The notes under the pieces are model-generated. The model did no database searches. It had not been told where the DNA came from and saw only the letters and a program-made list of their open reading frames with translations. The position numbers and the translations under genes were made by a program. A stretch of 64,000 bases of DNA from positions 62,001 through 126,000 of the forward strand of contig NZ_FOOH01000012.1 in assembly GCF_900113135.1 (NCBI RefSeq). Direction: 5' to 3'. Source of the DNA: Salegentibacter agarivorans. GTDB taxonomy: Bacteria; Bacteroidota; Bacteroidia; Flavobacteriales; Flavobacteriaceae. Positions 18,564 through 27,939 of this stretch are shown here, in pieces. The stretch's first letter is position 1. Each line of letters begins with the position of its first letter.

Positions 18564-20957
18564 ATGAAAAAAACGCTACAAAACCCCTTCAATTTTAAAT
18601 TTCAGTTTCTCTTTTTAATATTTTTAGGTTTAAGTTTTTCCGGAATTTCCCAAACTAGCGAACTTTCTGTAGAAAAAATTATGCAAGATCCTAATTGGAT
18701 GGGTACTTTCCCGTCAAACGTAAAATGGAGTGCCGATAGCGAAACCATCTATTTTGATTATAATCCTGAGAAAAATGTAAAGGATTCGCTTTATAAAATA
18801 GAGTTGAACAATACTTCTAAAATCAGTAAAGTGAGTTTGGAAGAAGAGCGAGGAATAATTCCATCCTACGGCGATTTCAATAAAAACCGGAGTAAAAAGA
18901 TTTTCAGCAAGGATGGTAACCTCGTTATTTACGATGTAAAATCTAGCGAAACTACTCAATTATTAGACCTATCGGAAGCTATTAGCAATGCTGAATTCCT
19001 CGCAGACGAAAATAAAATTAGCTTCAACTCCGGTAACAATGCTTTTATATACGATAGAAAAGCGGGAAGTATTAAACAACTAACCAATATCACTGATGGT
19101 AAAGCTGAAGAGGAAAAAGAAGATAAAACTTCAGAAAAAGATGCCTGGGTACGGGATGAAAACCTGGAACTCCTGGAAGTTGTAAATCAGCGTAAAACTG
19201 AAAAAGAAAGTAGGGAAACCTACCGTGAAGCTACGGCTGAAAAAGAGGACTATACCTTTTACTTAGAAGATCGCGATCTTAGTAATTTACAGGTTTCACC
19301 AAATGCGAAATTTGCAACTTTCAAACTTATTACCCGGGAGCGAAATGGAAGCACCGATGTACCAAATTATGTAGATGAATCTGGCTATACCGCTAACCTA
19401 CCTGCCAGAAGTAAAGTTGGTGAAGATAAAACCAGTATTGAACTGGCGATTTACAATTTTGAAAAGGATACTGTTTATACTTTAAAAACTGATAATTTAC
19501 CAGGAATTACCGATTTGCCTGATTACGTAGAAGATTATCCCGATAAGGAATGGGAAGAAACCCACAGGGAGGTAGCACCCACAACGGTTTATTTTTCAGA
19601 AAATGGGGAACACGCGGTGGTCAATATACGTTCTAAAGACAATAAAGACCGGTGGATCGCTAAAATTGACCTGGAAACCGGCGAGCTAAACACTTTAGAC
19701 CGCCAAAGAGATGAAGCCTGGATTGCCGGGCCGGGAATTGGCTACGCTTACTACGGCGGTGAAGAAATGGGTTGGTTACCCGACAATAAACATATCTATT
19801 TTCAAAGTGAAGAAACCGGGTATTCGCATTTGTATTTATTAGACGTGAATACCGGAAATAAAATAGCACTAACCGAAGGTGATTTTGAAGTTTTTGATCC
19901 TGAACTTTCAAACAATAAAAAACATTGGTTTTTAACAACCTCTGAAGTTGGACCCGGAGAACGTCACTTTTATAAAATGCCGGTGATGGGTGGTAAAATG
20001 GAAAAACTTACCCAAATGGAAGGGAATAACAATGTCTTCCTTTCTCCCGATGAAAAAAACATGGCCATTTTGCATTCCTACAGTAACAAGCCGTGGGAAT
20101 TATATTTAAAGAAAACGAAAGCAAATGCTGAAGTCAAACAACTAACCGAAGGACAATCTGAAGCATTTAGCAGCTACGACTGGAGAGAACCCGAATTAAT
20201 AGAATTTGAAGCCGAAGATGGCGCTATGGTTCCCGCCAGGTTATACAAACCCGAAGCAAATGTAAAGAATGACGCTGCGGTAGTCTTTGTGCACGGTGCA
20301 GGTTACCTGCAAAACGCTCACAAATGGTGGAGCAGTTATTTTAGAGAATATATGTTCCATAATTTATTAACCGATCTTGGTTACACCGTAATAGATATTG
20401 ATTACCGCGGAAGTGCTGGTTATGGTCGTGACTGGCGTACAGGGATTTATCGCCACATGGGAGGAAAAGACCTTTCTGACCAGGTTGACGGGGTGGAATA
20501 TTTAGTTGAAAATCATGGGATAAATCCTGAAAAAGTCGGGATTTATGGCGGAAGTTATGGCGGTTTTATCACGTTAATGGGAATGTTTACCGAACCTGAA
20601 ACTTTTAAAGCCGGCGCTGCATTAAGATCGGTAACCGATTGGGCGCATTATAATCACGGCTATACTTCTAATATTTTAAATGAACCTGCGGCAGACCCAA
20701 TCGCTTATAGAAGATCTTCACCCATTTATTTTGCTGAAGGTCTGGAAGGAGATTTATTGATCGCCCACGGAATGGTAGATGTAAATGTGCATTTTCAGGA
20801 TGTGGTTAGGCTTTCACAACGTTTAATTGAATTAGGCAAGGAAGACTGGGAAATGGCAATTTATCCCGTAGAAGATCACGGTTTTGTTGAACCCAGCAGT
20901 TGGACCGATGAGTACCGTAGAATCCTTGAATTGTTCAATGAAAGCCTTTTAGACTAA
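18564..20957 (+). CDS. S9 family serine peptidase (DPP-IV/acylaminoacyl peptidase type)
   Basis: A 797-residue exported protein (signal segment ending FSGISQ, about residue 29). Residues about 35-540 form the beta-propeller; the C-terminal alpha/beta hydrolase domain carries the triad: Ser near 664 in GGSYGG, Asp near 738 in HGMVDVNVHF and His near 772 in EDHGFVEP. It releases di- or oligopeptides from peptide N-termini in the periplasm. Its stop overlaps the ATG of the next gene (TAATG), so the aminotransferase-like gene is translationally coupled. Confidence 0.93.
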   Translation: MKKTLQNPFNFKFQFLFLIFLGLSFSGISQTSELSVEKIMQDPNWMGTFPSNVKWSADSETIYFDYNPEKNVKDSLYKIELNNTSKISKVSLEEERGIIPSYGDFNKNRSKKIFSKDGNLVIYDVKSSETTQLLDLSEAISNAEFLADENKISFNSGNNAFIYDRKAGSIKQLTNITDGKAEEEKEDKTSEKDAWVRDENLELLEVVNQRKTEKESRETYREATAEKEDYTFYLEDRDLSNLQVSPNAKFATFKLITRERNGSTDVPNYVDESGYTANLPARSKVGEDKTSIELAIYNFEKDTVYTLKTDNLPGITDLPDYVEDYPDKEWEETHREVAPTTVYFSENGEHAVVNIRSKDNKDRWIAKIDLETGELNTLDRQRDEAWIAGPGIGYAYYGGEEMGWLPDNKHIYFQSEETGYSHLYLLDVNTGNKIALTEGDFEVFDPELSNNKKHWFLTTSEVGPGERHFYKMPVMGGKMEKLTQMEGNNNVFLSPDEKNMAILHSYSNKPWELYLKKTKANAEVKQLTEGQSEAFSSYDWREPELIEFEAEDGAMVPARLYKPEANVKNDAAVVFVHGAGYLQNAHKWWSSYFREYMFHNLLTDLGYTVIDIDYRGSAGYGRDWRTGIYRHMGGKDLSDQVDGVEYLVENHGINPEKVGIYGGSYGGFITLMGMFTEPETFKAGAALRSVTDWAHYNHGYTSNILNEPAADPIAYRRSSPIYFAEGLEGDLLIAHGMVDVNVHFQDVVRLSQRLIELGKEDWEMAIYPVEDHGFVEPSSWTDEYRRILELFNESLLD

Positions 20958-22183
20958 TGGATATTGAATTTGTAAGAAGTCAGTTTCCAGCTCTGGAAAA
21001 GGAATTTACTTTTATGGATAACGCTGGTGGCTCTCAAACCTTAAAAAAGGTTGCCGAGCGCATTAGCGGGTATTTACTCCATCATAACGTACAACTAGGA
21101 GCTTCCTATAAAGTTTCCCGGGAAGCTGGAGAAAAACTGAATTACGCCACTAAGCAAGTCAGCAGGTTTATAAATGCCGGCAAACCAGAAGAAGTGGTCA
21201 TAGGGCCTTCTTCTTCTATGCTATTACGAATTTTAAGTATTTGTATTAGCAAACAATGGCAGGAAGGAGACGAGGTGATTGTTACCAATACAGATCACGA
21301 AGCCAATGTTTCTCCCTGGACAGATTTAAAGGAAAAAGGCATTAATATAAAGGTTTGGAAAGCCAATCCCGACAGTCTTGAACTGGAAATAAGCGATCTA
21401 AAAAAATTACTGAACAAGCGCACCAAACTGGTTGCCGTTACCCACGCTTCAAATATTTTAGGAAGTATAAATCCTATTAAAGAAATTGCAAAAACGGTAC
21501 ATAAAGCAGGAGCACTTATTTGTGTAGATGGAGTTGCCTATGCACCCCACCGACGGGTAGATGTTAGAAAATTGGATGTAGATTTTTATGTTTTTAGCTG
21601 GTATAAAACCTATGGGCCGCATTTAGCGGTGATGTATGGCAGGTATAATCAATTATACCAAATGGAAGGATTTAACCATTATTTTTTCACTAAAAAAGAT
21701 GTGCCATATAAATTTCAGCCCGGAAATTTTAATTTTGAATTAACCTATAGTTTACTCGGAATTATCGAATATTTTGATCAATTATTTAAGCACGAATTTC
21801 CGAAGGAAAAGAAAACCGATTTTCAGGAAAAATTGGATAAAATTTTTGAGCTGATTGGCAGGCACGAAGAGCGAATAAGCAAACCTTTGATTTCTTATTT
21901 AAATGAACATCCAAAAATTAAAATAATTGGCCAGAATACTGCAGAAAGGGAAAAAAGAGTGCCTACCATTTCTTTTGTACATAATGAGCTCACGAGTGAT
22001 CAAATAGTTGAAAAGGTTGATGATTTTAGAATAGGTATTAGATTTGGAGATTTTTATGCCAAAAAACTTATTGAAGATGCTGGTTTAAAAGAGAAAAATG
22101 GCGTGGTTAGAGTAAGTTTAGTGCATTACAACACCCTGGATGAAGTACAACGATTAATATGGACTTTAAAAAAGGTGATTTAG
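20957..22183 (+). CDS. Cysteine desulfurase-like class V aminotransferase
   Basis: A 408-residue PLP enzyme of aminotransferase class V, of the cysteine desulfurase-like subfamily rather than the IscS/SufS core. The PLP-binding lysine is Lys217 in FSWYKTYGPH; NTDHEANVSPW and CVDGVAYAPHR supply the His and Asp that stack on and hold the cofactor. No scaffold or other Fe-S genes are near, so housekeeping Fe-S assembly is not implied. It shares one base with the stop of the S9 peptidase gene. Substrate unknown. Confidence 0.87.
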   Translation: MDIEFVRSQFPALEKEFTFMDNAGGSQTLKKVAERISGYLLHHNVQLGASYKVSREAGEKLNYATKQVSRFINAGKPEEVVIGPSSSMLLRILSICISKQWQEGDEVIVTNTDHEANVSPWTDLKEKGINIKVWKANPDSLELEISDLKKLLNKRTKLVAVTHASNILGSINPIKEIAKTVHKAGALICVDGVAYAPHRRVDVRKLDVDFYVFSWYKTYGPHLAVMYGRYNQLYQMEGFNHYFFTKKDVPYKFQPGNFNFELTYSLLGIIEYFDQLFKHEFPKEKKTDFQEKLDKIFELIGRHEERISKPLISYLNEHPKIKIIGQNTAEREKRVPTISFVHNELTSDQIVEKVDDFRIGIRFGDFYAKKLIEDAGLKEKNGVVRVSLVHYNTLDEVQRLIWTLKKVI

Positions 22184-22205
22184 TAAATTTAGTATAATAA
22201 AGTTT

Positions 22206-22286
22206 CGTCATTGCGTAGCAATCTGTCCATTTCTGTTACTCAGGTTTGAGATTATTTCTCCCGATAAAAACGGGATCGCAATGACG
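22206..22286. repeat. REP-like inverted element (CGTCATTGCG type)
   Basis: CGTCATTGCG (22206-22215) and its exact complement CGCAATGACG (22277-22286) close an element of 81 nt with inner CCCGATAAAAACGGG hairpin. It is the same class as 16687-16760 and again lies between two convergent genes. Confidence 0.75.
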
Positions 22287-22324
22287 ATTCTAATTGAATT
22301 TTAAATTCTCTCTAAAAAAACAAG

Positions 22325-23467
22325 CTACCCTAAAGCTTGTTTCAGGTCGTTTATCAGGTCTTCTTCATCTTCAATTCCCACGCTTAATCTAATTAAGGAA
22401 TCTACAACCCCGGTTTTTGCTCGTTCTTCTTTTGGGATAGAAGCGTGAGTCATAGTGGCGGGGTGGCCGGCTAAAGATTCTACCCCGCCAAGCGATTCGG
22501 CCAGGGTGAAAATTTTTAGCTTTTCAACAAGCTTTGTTGCACTTTCTAGAGTATTTTCTTTTGTGCTAAAAGAGATCATTCCGCCAAAACCTTTCATTTG
22601 CCTCTTTGCAATATCGTGGTTTGGGTGATCTTCAAATCCGGGCCAGTAAACATTTCCTACTTTTGGGTGTGATCTCAGGAATTTTGCAACGGCATCTCCA
22701 TTCTCACAGTGACGCTGCATTCTAAGGTGCAGAGTTTTAATTCCACGTAAAACCAGGAAACTGTCTTGCGGACCGCAAATTGCACCGCTGGCTTTCTGAA
22801 TAAAATATAGTTTTTCAGCTAATTTTTCATCTTTTACAACTAATCCACCCAAAACTACATCACTATGGCCGCCTAAATATTTTGTTGCGCTGTGCATCAC
22901 AATATCTGCCCCAAGATCTAAAGGTTGTTGTAGATAAGGCGTAGCAAAAGTATTGTCTACCGCAAGCAGTAGATTATGGGCTTTTGCGATTTTAGAAACC
23001 GCTTCTATATCAATAATATTCATCATTGGGTTGGTCGGTGTTTCAACCCACAGTAATTTGGTGTTTTCATTTATATATTTTTCAATATTACCGGCTTCAT
23101 TCATTCCAATAAAATGAAATTTAATCCCCATATTTTCAAAAATGGAGGTAAACAACCTATAAGAACCACCATAAAGATCGTTGGTAGAGATTATTTCGTC
23201 ACCGGGTTTAAAAAGTTTCATCACCGCATCTATCGCCGCAAGTCCGGAACCAAAACCAAGTCCAAATTTCCCATTTTCTAAACTAGCCAGGGATTTTTCT
23301 AAAGCCGAACGGGTTGGATTTCCGCTTCGTGAGTATTCAAAACCTTTATGGCCACCGGGTGTACTTTGTGAATATGTAGTTGTTTGGTATATAGGCGGCA
23401 TTACAGAGCCGTATGCGGGATCTATATTTTCCTGCCCTCCATGTATGGTTTTAGTATTAAATTTCAT
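22325..23467 (-). CDS. Cystathionine gamma-synthase/lyase family PLP enzyme
   Basis: A 380-residue Cys/Met metabolism PLP enzyme. The chain opens MKFNTKTIHGG, with YSRSGNPTR near residue 45-53 and the PLP lysine Lys196 in HSATKYLGGHSDV. It makes or cleaves cystathionine in the cytosol; synthase and lyase cannot be separated from sequence alone, though the absence of neighbouring cbs favours methionine synthesis slightly. The ATG at 23467 is chosen over a TTG at 23515, because a good promoter lies between them. Confidence 0.9.
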   Translation of the reverse strand: MKFNTKTIHGGQENIDPAYGSVMPPIYQTTTYSQSTPGGHKGFEYSRSGNPTRSALEKSLASLENGKFGLGFGSGLAAIDAVMKLFKPGDEIISTNDLYGGSYRLFTSIFENMGIKFHFIGMNEAGNIEKYINENTKLLWVETPTNPMMNIIDIEAVSKIAKAHNLLLAVDNTFATPYLQQPLDLGADIVMHSATKYLGGHSDVVLGGLVVKDEKLAEKLYFIQKASGAICGPQDSFLVLRGIKTLHLRMQRHCENGDAVAKFLRSHPKVGNVYWPGFEDHPNHDIAKRQMKGFGGMISFSTKENTLESATKLVEKLKIFTLAESLGGVESLAGHPATMTHASIPKEERAKTGVVDSLIRLSVGIEDEEDLINDLKQALG

Positions 23468-23484
23468 AATTCTTGCGTTTACAG

Positions 23485-23516
23485 CAAATGTAGCGCGCTC
23501 ATTGTCTTTAAACAAA
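23485..23516 (-). promoter_or_regulatory. Promoter of the cystathionine gamma-synthase family gene
   Basis: On the minus strand TTTG (23513-23516), a 20-nt spacer and TACATTTG (23485-23492) match the Bacteroidetes TTTG-N19-TAnnTTTG promoter. A start near 23479 would give a leader of about 12 nt and excludes the upstream TTG start codon. Confidence 0.65.
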
Positions 23517-23555
23517 ATAGGTTTATCTTTATTCGCGTATTTAACAGCCTTTTCT

Positions 23556-24347
23556 ATGTCTCAAAAAATCCTTTCCCTCCTGGTTATTTTCCTAATATTC
23601 ACTTCCTGTCGGGACGAAAAATCTGACGCCGGCGTAAAACAGGTGAAGGGCGATACCGAAGCGCTTAGTTTCTACGAAGAAAGCTTTTTACCAAAAGATT
23701 TTGAAGCCTGTAAAACCGAAACATGCCCTAAAATACGAGTCAATTATTTAAAATTTAGAGAAGATAGGGAGGCTGCCAAAGAAATGAATAGTTACAACCA
23801 GGAGAACCTTATTAAAATTTTTAATAATACTGAAGTAGCTTCTGAAGCTGAAAATGTAAAGGCCGTGGTTAATGAATTTATCCAGGATTTTCAGAATTTT
23901 AAAAGGGATTTCCCCGAATCTCAAGCCGAATATGAAGTTGAAATCTCTCAATCGGTATTAAGCCAGACGAAGAAATTACTGGTTTTGGAAACCAATTTCT
24001 ACCTTTTCACCGGTGGTGCGCACGGTTACGGTGCCACGAGTTATGCTAATTACGATATTACTTCAGGCGAATTACTTTATAAAAACGATTTATTTTCAGA
24101 TTTGGAAGCTTTTACGAATTTTGCTGAAAAAGAATTCAGAAAGAAATATGAGATTCCTGAAGGAGAAAATATAAATTCCAACGGATTTTTCTTTGAAAAG
24201 GATAGTTTTGCACTTCCGGAAAATATTGCCGTAACCAAAAACCGGGTTATCCTGATTTATAATCGGTACGAAGCTGCCAGTTATGCCGAAGGGGAATTAA
24301 AACTTTCTTTTCCGAAGAATAAAGTAAGCGAATGGCTTAACTACTAA
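23556..24347 (+). CDS. DUF3298/DUF4163 lipoprotein (RsiV/PdaC-like fold)
   Basis: A 264-residue lipoprotein with lipobox FTSC (Cys18, then RDEKS). The C-terminal half (FYLFTGGAHGYGATSYANYD in part; YDITSGELLYKNDLF; FFFEKDSFALPENIAVT) is the DUF3298 domain seen in RsiV and PdaC; the preceding part fits DUF4163. No polysaccharide deacetylase domain is attached. Real start is the ATG at 23556; the open frame continues upstream across the divergent promoter but has no signal there. Function unknown. The ArsC-like gene follows 12 nt later. Confidence 0.85.
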   Translation: MSQKILSLLVIFLIFTSCRDEKSDAGVKQVKGDTEALSFYEESFLPKDFEACKTETCPKIRVNYLKFREDREAAKEMNSYNQENLIKIFNNTEVASEAENVKAVVNEFIQDFQNFKRDFPESQAEYEVEISQSVLSQTKKLLVLETNFYLFTGGAHGYGATSYANYDITSGELLYKNDLFSDLEAFTNFAEKEFRKKYEIPEGENINSNGFFFEKDSFALPENIAVTKNRVILIYNRYEAASYAEGELKLSFPKNKVSEWLNY

Positions 24348-24359
24348 TTAAAATTAGCT

Positions 24360-24713
24360 ATGAAAAAAGTATATCATCTCTCTACCTGCAACACCTGCCA
24401 AAAGATTTTAAAAGAACTGGAATTGCCAGGTTCTTTTGAGCTTCAGGATATAAAAGAAGAAGAAATTACTGAAAAACAACTGGAAGAAATGAAAGCGCTC
24501 GCCGGTAGTTACGAAGCTTTATTTAGCCGCAGGGCAAGACTTTATCGCGAAAGAGAGCTTAAGGAAAAGGAACTTTCTGAAACCGATTATAAAGAACTAA
24601 TTTTAGATCATTATACTTTCCTGAAAAGACCGGTAATTATTAATAATGAGGAAATTTTTATAGGAAATTCTAAGAAAACCGTCGCGGCGGCCAAAGCAGC
24701 GGTTCATGGATAA
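24360..24713 (+). CDS. ArsC/Spx-family thioredoxin-fold protein
   Basis: A 117-residue cytosolic protein of the ArsC family with a CxxC redox pair (Cys10, Cys13 in STCNTCQK) and the LKRPVIINNEE segment around residue 82. The arsenate reductase Arg triad is only partly there, and no other ars gene is near, so it is more safely called an ArsC-like (Spx/MgsR-like) redox protein. It overlaps the transporter gene by 8 nt. Confidence 0.85.
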   Translation: MKKVYHLSTCNTCQKILKELELPGSFELQDIKEEEITEKQLEEMKALAGSYEALFSRRARLYRERELKEKELSETDYKELILDHYTFLKRPVIINNEEIFIGNSKKTVAAAKAAVHG

Positions 24714-25605
24714 CAAACGTATTCTAGCCATCTTTGCGGCCATTGGCGCAAGTGCGATCTACGGACTTAACCATACGATTGCTAAAGGCGTAATGCCTAC
24801 TTATATTGAACCCTTCGGATTTATTTTTTTACGGGTTTTCGGCGCTGCTGTTCTATTTTGGGTAATTAGTTTCCTGGGGCCAAAAGAAAAAATTGCAACT
24901 TCAGACTGGCCAAGAATTTTAGGTTGTGCCGTTTTTGGAATGGTAATTAATATGCTATTCTTCTTTAAAGGATTAAGCCTTTCAACACCTATAAATAGTT
25001 CGGTTATTGTCACGCTTTCGCCGGTTATGGTGTTAATCCTGGCTTCAATTCTCATCAGGGAACGCATTACCTTATTAAAAACCCTGGGAATAATCGTTGG
25101 TTTGGCCGGTGCCCTGGTTTTGGTTCTTTTTAGCGCTGAAAGTGCCGGAAATGCACCTAACATTCCTATGGGGAACGTACTATTTATTGTAAACGCTTTT
25201 AGCTACGGACTTTATTTAATTCTGGTAAAACCCCTAACCGCAAAATATCACGCGTTTACCTTAATGAAATGGCTATTTTTAATTGGGGTAATCATCAATT
25301 TCCCTATAACCATTGGTGAATTTACCGATGTAAATTGGACAAGTTTACCTTTTGATGCGATTTGGAAAATGGCTTTTGTAGTAGCAGGAACCACCTTTTC
25401 TACCTATTTGCTGAATATTTATGCACTAAAACAACTTTCGGCTTCAACCATAAGCGTGTTTATCTATATGCAACCGCTTATTGCAATTACCTATGCAATT
25501 TTAACCGGCGCAGATGAGCTGAATATGGTAAAAGTAGTGGCAGCAATTCTGGTTTTTGTAGGAGTGTATATGGTTACCAAGAAGAAAACCGAAATAAGAG
25601 CTTAG
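24706..25605 (+). CDS. DMT superfamily transporter (EamA type)
   Basis: A 299-residue inner-membrane protein with ten hydrophobic helices in two EamA repeats (about 5-145 and 155-293); GLNHTIAKGVMP in helix 1 and TFSTYLLNIYALKQLSAST in part near residue 225 are typical. Such carriers export or import small metabolites and amino acids; substrate not predictable. Start overlaps the ArsC-like gene. It converges with the next gene, leaving 3 nt between stops. Confidence 0.88.
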   Translation: MDNKRILAIFAAIGASAIYGLNHTIAKGVMPTYIEPFGFIFLRVFGAAVLFWVISFLGPKEKIATSDWPRILGCAVFGMVINMLFFFKGLSLSTPINSSVIVTLSPVMVLILASILIRERITLLKTLGIIVGLAGALVLVLFSAESAGNAPNIPMGNVLFIVNAFSYGLYLILVKPLTAKYHAFTLMKWLFLIGVIINFPITIGEFTDVNWTSLPFDAIWKMAFVVAGTTFSTYLLNIYALKQLSASTISVFIYMQPLIAITYAILTGADELNMVKVVAAILVFVGVYMVTKKKTEIRA

Positions 25606-25608
25606 GTT

Positions 25609-26199
25609 TTAATCTGCCAGTTTTTCCGCAAGTTTTTTTAAGTAATTCTTATTTTTCTTAACGGAAGAAAGGGAAGCGGTATAAGTATTTACCTTACCTA
25701 CGTCTGGAAAACTCAATTTCCCTTTGGCCATAGAATTTGCAAGTAATATTTGTAAATAATTATAAATGAGTATAATTTGCTGAAGTATATCGGTTCTTTT
25801 TGTTGTAAAACCCAGTTTTTCAGCTGTTCTTTTATTTAAAATATAGCTGGTACCTTCCAGAGTGATTTCAGCGGCTTCCTTTTCGGTATAAGATTCAGTA
25901 AGATTCACCAGTCCTAAAATATACTGCCTTAAAATATATCTTATGCGTTGCTTCGCTTTCCAGTTTCTATCAATCACGTAGTAATAATCAAATAAAGTCC
26001 CGCCGTGAATAATAATTCTACCATTTTTCTCTTTTTCAGTAATAAAAAGTGGAGAATGATAAATCAATTTTCCCTGCTTCTTTCCCTGGGGTGTATCTAT
26101 AAACGGCGCCAAAACCGATAGGATTAGCGGAGCTACAAATAATGGCAAATAATACCATTCCAGCATTAGTGCAATAATTACAAATCCAAGAAATATCAA
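25609..26199 (-). CDS. Hypothetical protein with N-terminal membrane anchor
   Basis: A 196-residue protein: an N-terminal hydrophobic region (GFVIIALMLEWYYLPLFVAP and onward to about residue 34), then a basic cytosolic part (HSPLFITEKEKNGRIIIHGG, IRYILRQYILGLVN) that I do not recognise. The first start codon in frame is TTG at 26199; the first ATG is at 26166, and it would remove 11 hydrophobic residues. An intrinsic terminator of the upstream gene ends exactly at this start, so initiation and promoter are unclear. Confidence 0.6.
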   Translation of the reverse strand: MIFLGFVIIALMLEWYYLPLFVAPLILSVLAPFIDTPQGKKQGKLIYHSPLFITEKEKNGRIIIHGGTLFDYYYVIDRNWKAKQRIRYILRQYILGLVNLTESYTEKEAAEITLEGTSYILNKRTAEKLGFTTKRTDILQQIILIYNYLQILLANSMAKGKLSFPDVGKVNTYTASLSSVKKNKNYLKKLAEKLAD

Positions 26200-26234
26200 A
26201 AAAGCAAGCCCGGAAAATCTAAGGATTTCCCGGG
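26198..26234 (-). terminator. Intrinsic terminator of the thioesterase gene
   Basis: Minus-strand hairpin: CCCGG (26230-26234) and GATTT pair around a 4-nt loop with CCGGG (26209-26213) side, giving ten base pairs with one mismatch, followed by six T (26203-26198). It ends the transcript of the gene at 26311-26805 and overlaps the possible TTG start of the next gene. Confidence 0.75.
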
Positions 26235-26310
26235 TTTGTTCTTTTTGTGGTTTTATATAAAATTGATGTTTTTCGATGCGGGAATTTAAGCAATTTCGCT
26301 GAAGAAGGGT

Positions 26311-26805
26311 TTAAAAACCTAACTTTTCCGGATCTAAATGTTGAGGCCGTTTTCCAAATCTCCTGGTATCTTCTTTAGTTAAAATTTTAAAATCATCGGT
26401 GTGGCTTAAACTGTCTAAATTATCTCGCAGGGCTTTAGGCAATTTGGTAAGTTTTCTTTCCTTTAAATCTATCCACGCACCCATCATTTCACAGCTGGCA
26501 AAATTTCGACCTTTTTCATCATAAAAATTATGTAGGAATTCAAAGTACATGCCATCTTCAGCAAGGCCTTTTAACTGTAAAGTCACTTTTATGGGTTTTC
26601 CCGCAAAAACTTCTTTAAAATAATAAATGTGCTCGTAAAAAACCACCGGACCAATATTATTCTTCGCCAAATCCTTTTGTCCAAACCCGTTTTCCATTAA
26701 AAAAGCCATCCGGGTGTGGCTCATAAAATTCACATAAGCCGTATTGGCCAAATGCCTGTTTGCATCTATATCACTCCAGCGTATTTCAAATTCTTTGGTG
26801 TACAT
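26311..26805 (-). CDS. Acyl-CoA thioesterase (4HBT hotdog fold)
   Basis: A 164-residue hotdog-fold protein. RWSDIDANRHLANTAYVNFM (about residues 9-28) is the typical 4HBT start with the Asp-Asn-His-tolerant catalytic stretch; HIYYFKEVFAGKPIKV is the second core strand. It probably hydrolyses acyl-CoA or acyl-ACP thioesters in the cytosol. The ATG at 26805 follows GAGAG and is preferred over one at 26835, which would add ten residues not usual in the family. Divergent from the YheT-like gene. Confidence 0.85.
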   Translation of the reverse strand: MYTKEFEIRWSDIDANRHLANTAYVNFMSHTRMAFLMENGFGQKDLAKNNIGPVVFYEHIYYFKEVFAGKPIKVTLQLKGLAEDGMYFEFLHNFYDEKGRNFASCEMMGAWIDLKERKLTKLPKALRDNLDSLSHTDDFKILTKEDTRRFGKRPQHLDPEKLGF

Positions 26806-26890
26806 TCTCTCTATTTTTTTAATAAAATTAAGCATAAATATTATGCACGCATAATTATTTTAAAAATTTACATCCTTACCTTAGCGCCAT

Positions 26891-27877
26891 ATGCCTATAA
26901 TAAACACTAAATATAAATCTCCTGGTATTTTTAAAAATGCCCATGTTTCAAGTATTTATGCCGCTACTTTACGAAAAGTAAGTTTTAGTTTTGGCAGAAA
27001 AGATCGCATTGAATTAAGCGATGGAGATTTCCTGGATTTGGAGCGTAGTTTTTATTCTGCTGAAAATGATAAAATAATCATTTTATTACACGGCCTCGCC
27101 GGACACGCCAATCGCCCTTATATGTTGGGAATGGCAAAGTATTTTCAGGAAAACGGCTGGGATATAGCTTCCATGAATTTTAGAAGTTGTAGTGGAGAAA
27201 TAAACCGACTATACCGCAGCTACCACGCGGGTGCTACTGAAGACCTTGAAGCGGTGATAAATCATCTTCAGCAAGAACAAAAGTATAAAGAAATCGGCCT
27301 GGTGGGGTTTAGTTTGGGTGGCAATTTAATGTTGAAATATTTGGGAGAACGAAATGAGATTCCTTCAGAAATTAAATCAGCAGTCGCGATTTCTACCCCT
27401 TGTGATTTAGGTGCTTCCCTGGAAGAACTTAATAAAACGCATAATTTTTTATATTCAAAACGCTTTATTAAAAATCTAAAAAAAGAACTCCAGCTTAGGC
27501 AAATCCATTTTCCTTCGGAAATTAGTAAAGAAGAGATCACACAATGTAATTCACTACTCGCCATAGATGAACTTTATACCAGTAGAGCGCACGGCTTTAA
27601 AGATGCTTCAGATTATTATAAAAAATGCAGCTGTATAGGTTTTCTACCTTATATTAAAGTTCCCACACTTTTGCTTAATGCACAAAATGATACTTTTCTT
27701 TCGCCAAATTCCTATCCCATAGAAGTGGCAAAAAATTCTGAATTTCTTCATTTAGAAATTCCAAAACACGGGGGACACGTAGGGTTTTTTCAGCATAAAA
27801 AAATATATTATCACGAACAGCGGGCCTTAGAATTTATAACTTCAAGCAAGTCAATAATTTCAGAATCTTCAAAATAG
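26891..27877 (+). CDS. YheT-like alpha/beta hydrolase
   Basis: A 328-residue soluble alpha/beta hydrolase of the YheT/ABHD1-3 family. The opening KYKSPGIFKNAHVSSIYA, the oxyanion stretch ILLHGLAGHANRPY, the nucleophile elbow Ser in GFSLGGN (about residue 142), Asp in LNAQNDTFLS and His in KHGGHVGFF form a complete triad. Family members act as esterases on lipids or small esters; the substrate is unknown. Monocistronic, with the yicC promoter following. Confidence 0.9.
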   Translation: MPIINTKYKSPGIFKNAHVSSIYAATLRKVSFSFGRKDRIELSDGDFLDLERSFYSAENDKIIILLHGLAGHANRPYMLGMAKYFQENGWDIASMNFRSCSGEINRLYRSYHAGATEDLEAVINHLQQEQKYKEIGLVGFSLGGNLMLKYLGERNEIPSEIKSAVAISTPCDLGASLEELNKTHNFLYSKRFIKNLKKELQLRQIHFPSEISKEEITQCNSLLAIDELYTSRAHGFKDASDYYKKCSCIGFLPYIKVPTLLLNAQNDTFLSPNSYPIEVAKNSEFLHLEIPKHGGHVGFFQHKKIYYHEQRALEFITSSKSIISESSK

Positions 27878-27889
27878 GCTTTGGCCGGC

Positions 27890-27919
27890 TTTGCGCTGCT
27901 ACAGAATTGATTATCTTTG
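27890..27919 (+). promoter_or_regulatory. Promoter of yicC-gmk-nadD
   Basis: TTTG at 27890-27893, 18-nt spacer, and TATCTTTG at 27912-27919 match the Bacteroidetes primary promoter. Expected start near 27925, about 15 nt before the yicC ATG. Confidence 0.6.
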
Positions 27920-27939
27920 CGCAAGCTTAAAAATCACGC

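Noticed and set aside
23181-23555. N-terminal extension of the DUF3298 frame upstream of 23556
   Set aside because: It runs through the divergent promoter and into the coding region of the opposite gene; the lipoprotein signal begins at 23556.
24360-24713. Arsenic resistance locus
   Set aside because: Only an ArsC-like fold is present; no arsenite exporter or ArsR gene is near, and the Arg residues for arsenate are not clear.
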